Assembly: GCA_039105265.1 (NCBI GenBank)
Contig: JAPFFF010000003.1
Coordinates: 8,618,001-8,682,000 of the forward strand
Direction: 5' to 3'
DNA length: 64,000 nucleotides
Source of the DNA: Tritrichomonas musculus
Taxonomy: Eukaryota; Parabasalia; Tritrichomonadida; Tritrichomonadidae
How positions within the stretch are numbered: the stretch's first letter is position 1; each line of letters starts with the position of its first letter. Below, in pieces: positions 38,221 to 46,485 of the stretch. The position numbers and the translations under genes are program-made. The notes below the pieces were generated by a model, which had not been told where the DNA came from, searched no databases, and saw only the letters and a list, made by a program, of their open reading frames with translations.

Positions 38221-40377
38221 TTATTCTTTTGGAAATTCGTTTGGAAGAGAGAATGCTTGCACATTAAATCCGATATCTTTATCATAAGATACAATAGCAA
38301 GCCTTTTATCATTTTGTTGAATATTTTCATTATCAATATTATTATTATCATAATCGCGTGGGGATGTATCAATAATGAAGGCTTGAGCATTTGGATTTTC
38401 TGCAAGACCTAAAACAAATTTTCGGATATGCCCAGAAATAAAGACGTAGTTACCTTGTTCGTTATCATTTTCTATGATATCAGGCGTTTGGTCGATTATA
38501 TCAGCTTGATGATTTACCATTAATGGTGAATGTCTGAAATAGATAGTGTCTGTAAATAATCTGCTTCTCGAACTAGTTTTTGACTGCTTCTTTTCTAATT
38601 TAATAATTCCATAGCAGCTAATGAAATATCGGTATAAAAGACATAACCTTTCGAAAGAAATTGTTTTCTTCCATTTATTTTTACCAAAAACAAATTTCTT
38701 GACATCTTCTGATATTATACTATATCCTTTTTTGATATCTGAAAGAGTATCACACTCTGAATTTCCAGCAATAAATTTCACCCGGCCTTGAATCTTATCG
38801 AAGTTTCTTTTCTCAAAACGAATTTCATTGAAAGCTGATGGAAGACTAATATTTGAAGATTTGAAATTTGTATCGTCGTCTTGCTTGAATGATAAACTGT
38901 CTTTTCCAACAAAAAATTCAGAAAGAAGGGAAAGACATTCCCAATTCTTTTCGACAAGTGGATAAGCATCGGAGAAATCATCAATAAGATCTCCGATAAA
39001 TACAAAGTTGAGTGATGGATTGGCTTTAATAAGTTTATAAATTGGATAAAGCTTTTCAATATCTCCTTCGATATCACCAACAGCAATGCAAATGGGCTGA
39101 CTATCGATACACATTTTAAATGTAAAAAAATTATTAATATCATATTTCTTAGAATTTATTTGATGCGATTTTTGCCTTTTTTTGTTACCATTTTTATGAT
39201 ATTTTTTAATAGTGGCATTAATGTCAATATTATTTACTTCATTGAAAATTGGTTGTCCATTTTTTAATTGACTAGTTTTTATTATCTTTTTTTTTTGGGT
39301 AATTATATATTGGAAATTATCTGCATTTTGGGGAGTTGAATCAGTTCGGCTGCTTTTTTGGCTATATATATATTCTTTATGAGTTTGCTTCTTCTTATTC
39401 TTCTTATTTTCAATTTTATCATTTTCTTCAATATTTCTAATATTATCAATTTTAGAATGAGCCGTTCTTCCAAAACCGAGTTGATCTTTATCTTCAATTT
39501 TTTTTAATTTTTCACCTTTCGATTTCAAGTATAAGTTTTTGTCATTTGCAATTGGAACAATTGGATCAAACTTATGCTCTTTTTTACCATGATTTCTAAA
39601 ATTATTTTCATTCATTAGCGGATTTTTTACGGTAGCACTATCATCATTACATTCATCGTTATCAGTTTCACCATTTGGATCAAAATAAATAATTTTTCCT
39701 TTTTCTTGAATTATTTTTGGTTCATCATTAAATTTATCTTTCTTTTCTTTGGTTTGATACGTTTTTAAATAGACAATTTCTTTTTTATTGCGATAATTCT
39801 TTGCTTTACGTTTAGCATATGCATTAATATCTGGATCTTCTTCATACTCTGAATCAAAACACTCATATTCAGAGTAGTCTTCACAAGAATCATCATATGA
39901 TAGTTCTTCTTTTTTTAGCTTGATATCTTCATAAGGAAAAAGAATAGGAGTTTTTTGTTTCGATAAAGCTTCTTTTGAGCTAATTTTCTTTTTATCTTTA
40001 TTTCCTTTTTGGCAATCCTTCATTAATCTTGCTACTTCCACACTATTAGGTAAATAATTCTTTTCAATTGGGATGGCTCGTGCATAAAGAGGACGTCCAA
40101 TTAAATCAGTATTTCGTTTTTTGTGAGACAAGCGCTCTTCAAATTTAATTTTTGGATTGTAATAGTAACAATTATGCCGTGATTTCTTGTGCCTATGAGT
40201 TTTTTTATGCTTTGTGCAATTGTTTTGTGATATTGAATGATGATCTTGTTTAGATATTTGATGATATTCATACTCAATTTGATTGTAACATCCTGAATCA
40301 AGGACGGCACGAAGATCAGATAGCCTTTTCCTTATTGCTTCTAAAGTTTCACAAAAAGTATCATTTCTATAATTCAT
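38221..40377 (-). CDS. calcineurin-like phosphoesterase, probably catalytically degenerate
   Basis: 718 residues. The first 420 are Lys/Asp/Asn-rich and disordered, with an acidic patch (DDSCEDYSEYECFDSEYEED) near 165-185. The C-terminal domain has the metallophosphoesterase order: VGDIEGD near 427, FIGDLIDD near 460, FIAGNSE near 536, YFRHSP near 613 and FISGHIRK near 648. The usual motifs are GDIHG, GDxxD, GNHE and GHxH. Here His is replaced by Glu in the first, Ser in the third and Arg in the last, while the GDLIDD aspartates remain. Such losses suggest a pseudophosphatase or changed metal use. No membrane segment. Its 3' end abuts a MITE. Confidence 0.7.
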   Translation of the reverse strand: MNYRNDTFCETLEAIRKRLSDLRAVLDSGCYNQIEYEYHQISKQDHHSISQNNCTKHKKTHRHKKSRHNCYYYNPKIKFEERLSHKKRNTDLIGRPLYARAIPIEKNYLPNSVEVARLMKDCQKGNKDKKKISSKEALSKQKTPILFPYEDIKLKKEELSYDDSCEDYSEYECFDSEYEEDPDINAYAKRKAKNYRNKKEIVYLKTYQTKEKKDKFNDEPKIIQEKGKIIYFDPNGETDNDECNDDSATVKNPLMNENNFRNHGKKEHKFDPIVPIANDKNLYLKSKGEKLKKIEDKDQLGFGRTAHSKIDNIRNIEENDKIENKKNKKKQTHKEYIYSQKSSRTDSTPQNADNFQYIITQKKKIIKTSQLKNGQPIFNEVNNIDINATIKKYHKNGNKKRQKSHQINSKKYDINNFFTFKMCIDSQPICIAVGDIEGDIEKLYPIYKLIKANPSLNFVFIGDLIDDFSDAYPLVEKNWECLSLLSEFFVGKDSLSFKQDDDTNFKSSNISLPSAFNEIRFEKRNFDKIQGRVKFIAGNSECDTLSDIKKGYSIISEDVKKFVFGKNKWKKTISFERLCLLYRYFISCYGIIKLEKKQSKTSSRSRLFTDTIYFRHSPLMVNHQADIIDQTPDIIENDNEQGNYVFISGHIRKFVLGLAENPNAQAFIIDTSPRDYDNNNIDNENIQQNDKRLAIVSYDKDIGFNVQAFSLPNEFPKE

Positions 40378-40514
40378 ATATCACTTTATTTAAACTTTTT
40401 GAATAATGTAAGGATTAATGACTTCGATTTGAAGTTATTCCATTGTCAACATCCATTTGCAGTAAAAATGCATTTTAAAAACAAATATTTCATAAGATGC
40501 GCTAAAAAAATATT

Positions 40515-41801
40515 TTATTCAATAAGTCTAACGACTAATCCTGTTGCTAATTTAGGAACAAACCATGTACTTTTAGGTGGCATCATATCTCCACTATCGG
40601 AAACGTCAAATAATTGTTCCATTGTAATTGGTGGGACAGCAAAAGCAATACGGTCATCAGTAGAAGCTTCTTTTTCCAATTCGTAAATTCCTCTTGTTCC
40701 ACCAATAAAGCTAATGTTCTTTGCTGATCTCAAATCAGTAATTCCAAATATTGGAGTGAGAACAAAATCAGTTAAAATCTTTGAATCAATAGAGTCAACT
40801 GGCTGATCACTCTTTGGCTTTCCTTTAAACACAAGCTTATACCATTGGCCTCTAGAATATAAAGAAAATGTGTGGAAATTAGTGGGACGTGCAAAGTGGA
40901 ATTTCAAAAATGAGTGAGTGTGAGGCTCTTCTTTGCCTGTATACTTGGAAACCTCAAATCCATTTCCTTCGATTTTCTCAATCAACTCTTCTGTTTTTAG
41001 TGTAACGTCTGAGATAACACGATTGTAATCAATAACAGTGAGCTCGGTATCAGCAAAAATATAAGCAAGGAAATAGCAGAAAGGTTCATCACCTTTAAAA
41101 TCATCAGCATCTTTCTTCCTCTTTTCATAAACATTATATGCAGATGCACACCTATGATGTCCATCAGCGATATACAAACTATCAACTTGCAAGAAGAGGT
41201 TTTCGATTTCATGAACTTTCTTTTCATCATCAATTATCCAGAGCTCATGATCTGTGTTATCAAAATCTAAGTGGGCAGAACGACTTGGCTCTTCCTGACA
41301 TAAGCTGGCAACATAATCAGCAAGCTTTTTGTGTTGTTCCCCGCGATATGTTAGAAAAACTGGTCCAACATTTGCATTTTGTATCTCAGTTGTTTTAGTT
41401 CGGTCTTCTTCAGGAGCTTTTCGAGTTGCTTCATGCTTCTTAATGATTCCATTTTTATACTGTTCACAGCTACAAAGAGCTGCAATTCCACGTTGCTCAC
41501 AATCACCGAGAACTTGCTTGCATGCAAAAAAGCAAGGCTTATCTTCTTTGACCAAAAGACCTTTTTCAATCCACTTACGAAGATTATCTGCTCCTCTTTG
41601 ATAAACTGAGTCATCAGTTGCTTCTACACCTGGCAATTCAATTTCAGGTCTGGTAACGTGAATTAAGGAATCTGGATGATCTGTACCTAGAATAGACGCT
41701 TCCTCACGATTTAAAACATCATATGGAGGAGTAATTACTTCGGCAACTTTTGATTCTGGGGGTACATAACCTCTAAAAGGTTTAACAATGATTCCACTCA
41801 T
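40515..41801 (-). CDS. DUF1015 family protein
   Basis: 428 residues, the usual size. It matches the prokaryote-centred DUF1015 family over its whole length: KPFRGYVPPESKVAEVITPPYDVLNREEA at the N terminus, NPDS-like HPDSLIHVTRPEIELP next, a central ESLYIADGHHRCASAYN-like motif (here SLYIADGHHRCASAYN near 211-226), and a C-terminal KSTWFVPKLATGLVVRLI. The family's biochemical function is not established; in bacteria it often neighbours serine-synthesis genes. The gene's codons are less AT-biased than those of its neighbours and it has no low-complexity inserts, both in keeping with a gene gained from bacteria (inference). Start at 41801 fits the family's opening. Confidence 0.85.
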   Translation of the reverse strand: MSGIIVKPFRGYVPPESKVAEVITPPYDVLNREEASILGTDHPDSLIHVTRPEIELPGVEATDDSVYQRGADNLRKWIEKGLLVKEDKPCFFACKQVLGDCEQRGIAALCSCEQYKNGIIKKHEATRKAPEEDRTKTTEIQNANVGPVFLTYRGEQHKKLADYVASLCQEEPSRSAHLDFDNTDHELWIIDDEKKVHEIENLFLQVDSLYIADGHHRCASAYNVYEKRKKDADDFKGDEPFCYFLAYIFADTELTVIDYNRVISDVTLKTEELIEKIEGNGFEVSKYTGKEEPHTHSFLKFHFARPTNFHTFSLYSRGQWYKLVFKGKPKSDQPVDSIDSKILTDFVLTPIFGITDLRSAKNISFIGGTRGIYELEKEASTDDRIAFAVPPITMEQLFDVSDSGDMMPPKSTWFVPKLATGLVVRLIE

Positions 41802-42325
41802 TTAAAAGTGAAATGAATAAAATCCATTTTTCTATACTCAATTATTTATTTTAATATTTTGAAATTAATACTAAGCATTTTCATCTTATTTTTATAAATA
41901 TATTAATATTATATAATTTAAAATATTAAAATACTAAATTTTATATTTGCACCTACCGAAATTAATAATATATAAATAAAACTCTTTTTTCATTTCTTCT
42001 TTGAAAAAGTTTTTCAAAATATCATAAACAATACACTTTTTTGTTTCATTTAGTTTTTTTTCTTCATAAAATAATGATTTTTTTAGTTATAAAACAAATT
42101 TTGGACCTTTTGAGATTAAAATCTTTAAATATGGTTATGTGATTGAGCACATTATTAAAAAGTTAAATAAGTCTTTGAAAAAACAAAATTTGAATTTCAT
42201 CGTTTTTTAAAAAATTTCAATGGAAACTATGAAATAACTTTTTCAAATAACCTGGTCATCGAAATAACAACCAACTTTTTAACAATAAATTAATCGTAAT
42301 TATTTTGAATGGATAAAATTTTTAA
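41802..42325. promoter_or_regulatory. divergent promoter region (DUF1015 / EGF-like protein)
   Basis: 524 bp between divergent starts. On the plus side it contains two ACTTTTT-type words (about 42236-42245, 42271-42280) within 90 bp of the ATG at 42326 and CCTGGTCATCG between them. The rest is AT-rich with no gene. Confidence 0.4.
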
Positions 42326-43189
42326 ATGGTCTTTATATTTTCGATTTTACTTTTTATTCAATCAATAAATGATAAAGAACATGAAAATGAGTTTAATAAC
42401 AAACAAAATTTTGATAATAATAATCCAAATGATCAATATAATCAAGTAGATGATATTGAAAATCAGAAAGAATTTATTAGAAACAAAAGAAGACGCCGTC
42501 GTGGAAACAGAAATCAATTTGATGGCGCTCCAGATAATGAAAATTTAAATCAAAAATGTGAGATGCCTCATACTAGACGCAATTTTGCTGGACAGTGCGT
42601 TTGCGAAAAAGGTTATCAAACAACAGACGCTTCTGGACTCGGATGCTGGAAATGCACAGAGAGATGCCATTTAAATGCTCAATGCGAAAAAGGTGGCATT
42701 TGTAAATGTATCAATGGGTACAAAGGAGATGGAGTTAAATCATGCGATATTATACCACCAACAATCAAATCTATCGACCCGACAGAAATAAATTACAAAG
42801 ATTTAAATCAGGGTTTTAGAGTCAATGTATCTTATTCATATCTTAATTATGTATCAAATGAGGCTTTTTGCGCTTTTGGTGCTCATTTAATTAAAACACC
42901 AATATCTGGTTCTGAAATGATTTCTTGCCCTATTCCACCAGGCGTTAAAGGTAAATCACTTTTGCGCATTTCTTTTAATAATCGTGATTGGTCTCAAGAA
43001 GAAGTATATTTCACAATTAAAGGCGAATCATTCGATTTTGAAATAGCTGGTGTTTATTTTTTAATATTTGCTATTTTGTTTGCAATAGCGAGAGCTGCTT
43101 ATGTTCAATATAAAGAATGGAAGCGTCCTGGGAAAATGAGCAATAAAAGTTTGACGCTTGCAAGGAGAAGAAGAAGGGGTCTTACATAA
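42326..43189 (+). CDS. secretory-pathway membrane protein with EGF-like and IPT-like domains
   Basis: 287 residues. A short signal peptide (MVFIFSILLFIQS) is followed by an Asn/Asp-rich and then basic segment (NKRRRRRGNRN near 52-62, a possible furin-like cleavage site). Cysteines at about 79-140 form EGF-like modules (GQCVCEKGYQT, CTERCHLNAQCEKGGICKCINGYKGDG). A beta-rich region at about 142-232 (PTIKSIDPTEI … ISFNNRDWSQEEVYFTI) resembles an IPT/TIG fold. A transmembrane helix lies at about 234-256, then a basic cytosolic tail ending LARRRRRGLT. This is a type I membrane protein, perhaps a surface adhesin or receptor. An overlapping upstream ATG (42309) is in another frame. Ligand unknown. 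Confidence 0.75.
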   Translation: MVFIFSILLFIQSINDKEHENEFNNKQNFDNNNPNDQYNQVDDIENQKEFIRNKRRRRRGNRNQFDGAPDNENLNQKCEMPHTRRNFAGQCVCEKGYQTTDASGLGCWKCTERCHLNAQCEKGGICKCINGYKGDGVKSCDIIPPTIKSIDPTEINYKDLNQGFRVNVSYSYLNYVSNEAFCAFGAHLIKTPISGSEMISCPIPPGVKGKSLLRISFNNRDWSQEEVYFTIKGESFDFEIAGVYFLIFAILFAIARAAYVQYKEWKRPGKMSNKSLTLARRRRRGLT

Positions 43190-43576
43190 TTTTTTTTTAT
43201 TCAAATTTTGTTTTTTTCTAAGATTATCCAATCAAATTTGTACAGGGTTCTAATTCGTTTTGTAGCTTAATATTTATATTTTGATTCTATCTACTACGAA
43301 TTTTTTGTTAATAAAAAAAGTCTAATATTATTTTTTATGGAGTTTGCTTTTTTTGTGAATCACAGAAATAGCATGGGAATAATTACCTGGTTTTTCATTT
43401 GAAGCCTTGGGTTCATTATAACCATTTTTTTTTTTTTAAACATTAAATGATGATCTCCATTTGGAATTATGGAATACCTTTTCCTTTAAGTAGAATAATC
43501 TAGAAAGTAAAAATTATTGAAAGGTTATTTTTAAACAATAACAACAAAACATGGAATAATAAACACAGCCTGAATA
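43190..43576. other. convergent intergenic spacer
   Basis: 387 AT-rich bases between two 3' ends, with a T-run near 43426-43437. Nothing else is seen. Confidence 0.6.
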
Positions 43577-45241
43577 TCAGTTGAAAGGATAAATGTGGAA
43601 TATTCTAAGAAAATAAATAAGTAAGAATATCAAACCACAAAAAGAGAATATATGATTAGTTCTTCTTTGAATTGATATGTAACTCTTTATTTCTTCAAAT
43701 TTTTCTTGAGCTTTCATATGAGATTTTAGTATATCACTCAGAGACTGTAAAGATTGGTTTAACAATTCATCACAATTATTATTCATTTGAGTTACTAAAG
43801 AAATCATTTCTTTTGAGCTATTTGTTCTTAATCTAATTTCATCTATTCTCTGTCTTAAAGCAACACAACGCATTGTAATTTCATTCAAGTCTTTTTTAAT
43901 TTGGTGCTGCATTAGAAGCTCATAAGTATGATAGTCCGGGATACTTTCGATATAATTATTTAATTGATATTTAACATATTCTCTGCTATTTTGATTACCA
44001 TTTTCATCGTTATCATCATCATTATCATCATCATCGAAATTACTATTTTTTTTGAACTTTTCTTTTTGAGTTTTACTTGTCATAGAATTACTATCATCAT
44101 CTTCAATGAGCAATTTTTTATGGGAATTGGTTGGAATTTTTTGATTGACACATCCAATTCTTTCCAAAATTACTGGTAAGGCCATTGATTTTGAAACAGA
44201 TTCATCCCATAGAACTCTTAATGTTTTCGGATCACATATTCCTGTAGGCCTTAAGGTAGGCGAATGCTTATTTTGATATTGCTTGATAATTTCTATAAGC
44301 GACTCGTTGTTCGTTATAGTGTAACCAAGTTGCGTTAATAAATGAATAACAGCAGAAACAGATTTAATAAGCATTTTATAACTGTATCCAGAAAGAATTT
44401 GATTTGATCTATCAAAAACAAATCCATTATCTTCTTCAATACTTTCCTTATTATCACTATCATAATTGTTGCTGTTCATGAAATTAGTGCTTTGGGTACT
44501 TGGCTGCATTTGACATTTATTATTATAATTAGCAATTGCAAAACCAATTTGAGTAAAAGCAAAATATTTGTTTGTGTCACTATCAAATTCTTGACCGTTT
44601 TCTTCTTCCATCAATTTTTTGGTAAATTCAAAATATTTGGCAGTTTTTTTATCATGAGCAGGGATTGTGGCAAATCCGAAAAAAATAAGTGCAAACATTG
44701 TAGATTTGAAAATATAATGGAGAGATTCTTGAAGTGGAGTTTCAGTCCCATATTGCGCATTTAAATCAGACTCGTATTTCGAAAGGTCTTTTACAGTAAG
44801 AAATGTATTTTCTGATAATGTAGGTATAATTCCAAGGTGAAATAATGCAGTTAACGCATGATAAAATAGAGGTTTGGCTTTCCATTTGGTGGAATCTAGA
44901 GGAATACAAAGTGATCGAGCTTCAATCTCCCAAAATTTCTCTGTACTCATACATATAACATTTCCATCAGGCGTTTTCACAACTTGAAGACCATACGACT
45001 TGAAATCTGGAACTGAATCAGTAAATCGAACTTTGTAGAGTTTCGCTTTTTGATTAGCTTCTGGAACAGCAACAAGACTGTATGGCTCACAAAAACAGTC
45101 GAGCGATGATGTGAGAAGCCACGTTCGATATCCAACAATCGTAATTGGAAGAGGATGAACTTTTTGCGCATTTTTTGCAAAAAAATATTCTTGCTTACTC
45201 TGAACTTCTGGTATTAAGTAGATAGTAAAATCCTCTTCCAT
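43577..45241 (-). CDS. tail-anchored protein with a possible peptidoglycan-binding-like fold
   Basis: 554 residues. The N-terminal 200 residues are a mixed alpha/beta region I do not recognise (IYLIPEVQSKQEYFFAKNAQ …). Around 285-345 the pattern LLTQLGYTITNNESLIEIIKQ…TGICDPKTLRVLWDE resembles the three-helix PGBD fold ('L..LGY….I..FQ…L..TG..D..T…L') found in prokaryotic wall enzymes and matrix metalloproteinase propeptides. Asp/Asn-rich linker and coiled coil (about 425-520) follow. The last 24 residues form one hydrophobic helix (FSFCGLIFLLIYFLRIFHIYPF) with nothing after it, so the protein should be tail-anchored with its bulk in the cytosol. A cytosolic PGBD-like fold would be unusual, so the call is tentative. 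Confidence 0.5.
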   Translation of the reverse strand: MEEDFTIYLIPEVQSKQEYFFAKNAQKVHPLPITIVGYRTWLLTSSLDCFCEPYSLVAVPEANQKAKLYKVRFTDSVPDFKSYGLQVVKTPDGNVICMSTEKFWEIEARSLCIPLDSTKWKAKPLFYHALTALFHLGIIPTLSENTFLTVKDLSKYESDLNAQYGTETPLQESLHYIFKSTMFALIFFGFATIPAHDKKTAKYFEFTKKLMEEENGQEFDSDTNKYFAFTQIGFAIANYNNKCQMQPSTQSTNFMNSNNYDSDNKESIEEDNGFVFDRSNQILSGYSYKMLIKSVSAVIHLLTQLGYTITNNESLIEIIKQYQNKHSPTLRPTGICDPKTLRVLWDESVSKSMALPVILERIGCVNQKIPTNSHKKLLIEDDDSNSMTSKTQKEKFKKNSNFDDDDNDDDNDENGNQNSREYVKYQLNNYIESIPDYHTYELLMQHQIKKDLNEITMRCVALRQRIDEIRLRTNSSKEMISLVTQMNNNCDELLNQSLQSLSDILKSHMKAQEKFEEIKSYISIQRRTNHIFSFCGLIFLLIYFLRIFHIYPFN

Positions 45242-45367
45242 TGTAATGATTAAAAAATTTTAAATTTAGTTTATTATTTTTGTTAAAAAAACTTTTTGAA
45301 TACTAAAATCTAATATAATTTTATAAAACAGAAAAACAAACATAATAATACAAATAAAGGAATAAAA

Positions 45368-46324
45368 CTAAAAACAGGCAATTTGAACATTGAAATTATC
45401 TGAGTAATGGTATGGAGGATAACAGATCAATAAATCATCGTTATCATTTTTGCCTTTATGCTGTCTCTTTTTAAACTCTGAATATGATAGGCTGATATTA
45501 CGCGACAAACAAGAAATTGTAACATGCTCATCAAAAGGGAATATTTCACCATTAAAACTTAATCCAGTTCCAAGGATGATTTCACCATCAGCAAAAGGGG
45601 AAACTTTTTCCTTAAATCGTATTCCTGATGCATGCAAAAAAGTGATATCTAAATTTGATGATACACTTGGATTGAATGAAGCCAAAAAAAGAGAATTACG
45701 AAATGATGAGTTAGAAGCAAAATAAGAAAATCGGAAATCATCAATTACATCAGCATGATAAGTTCCAAGTCCAATTAAATACTCCAATTTTAAAGAGCTC
45801 AACTTATAATTGGTAGAGTCATTATCAGAATCTTGATTTGAATCTAAATCATAATCAAAACTAATACTTTTATTAACTTTCATATCATACATCTCTTTCT
45901 CGATTTCTTTAATGATATGCTCAAACTGCTTATTTTTGAATAAGTCTGATGTAAAAGCAAAACCAGACTCAAGGATAGGAAATCGATAGCATAATTTGAA
46001 TTCGTGCACATTTCCGTATACATAATTAGTTGGAATACAACCAAATCTTCCTAACAATAATTTTTTTGCTTTTTCATCTGGAATTGAATTAAGAATATGT
46101 GAAACATACCGAGGAGCGATAGCCGTAGATTCACTGCTCATGAAAACCCATTTTGTTTGAGAAATTTTGGGGATTAAAGAGATAAAATCTGGAATTGATT
46201 TTATAATATTATAATTTTGAAAAATCCAACTTGCCGGGTCACGCTTTGATTCTGTAAAGTTATTTACTCTGACAAATGAAATATCTGTTTCTATTATGCA
46301 GATTATTAAAAAAAATAATATCAT
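45368..46324 (-). CDS. secreted or lumenal protein, degenerate Fringe-like glycosyltransferase candidate
   Basis: 318 residues with a signal peptide or anchor at the N terminus (MILFFLIICIIETDISF). The segment KWVFMSSESTAIAPRYVSHILNSI parallels the 'W….DDDT.I….L…L' core of Fringe/GT31-type beta-1,3-glycosyltransferases, and GRFGC…PILESGFAFTSDLF parallels the following 'G…GG.G.V.S'. The acidic DDD/DxD metal-nucleotide site reads SSES here, so the protein is either not a transferase or has lost catalysis. An Asp/Asn-rich insert lies near 160-170. Location would be the ER/Golgi lumen or outside. Sure about secretion signal and gene, unsure about family. Confidence 0.5.
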   Translation of the reverse strand: MILFFLIICIIETDISFVRVNNFTESKRDPASWIFQNYNIIKSIPDFISLIPKISQTKWVFMSSESTAIAPRYVSHILNSIPDEKAKKLLLGRFGCIPTNYVYGNVHEFKLCYRFPILESGFAFTSDLFKNKQFEHIIKEIEKEMYDMKVNKSISFDYDLDSNQDSDNDSTNYKLSSLKLEYLIGLGTYHADVIDDFRFSYFASNSSFRNSLFLASFNPSVSSNLDITFLHASGIRFKEKVSPFADGEIILGTGLSFNGEIFPFDEHVTISCLSRNISLSYSEFKKRQHKGKNDNDDLLICYPPYHYSDNFNVQIACF

Positions 46325-46485
46325 ATGATTTTTAATAAAAATTGGCCTTTTTTTTTGGTTTAGGTCAAAAATTACTCATATTCACCCAAAATTAAAATTT
46401 ATAAACGCTCTCATCGTGAAAATTGTATTGGATTTTTACGTTTATAATTTTAACAAATACAAATTATAGAAAAACAAATTCTTCA
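46325..46485. promoter_or_regulatory. divergent promoter region, 161 bp
   Basis: This stretch separates the Fringe-like gene from the ankyrin gene. It contains GGTTTAGGTCAAAAATTA at 46359-46376, a copy of the GGTCAAA/TTTGACC word. Confidence 0.4.
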
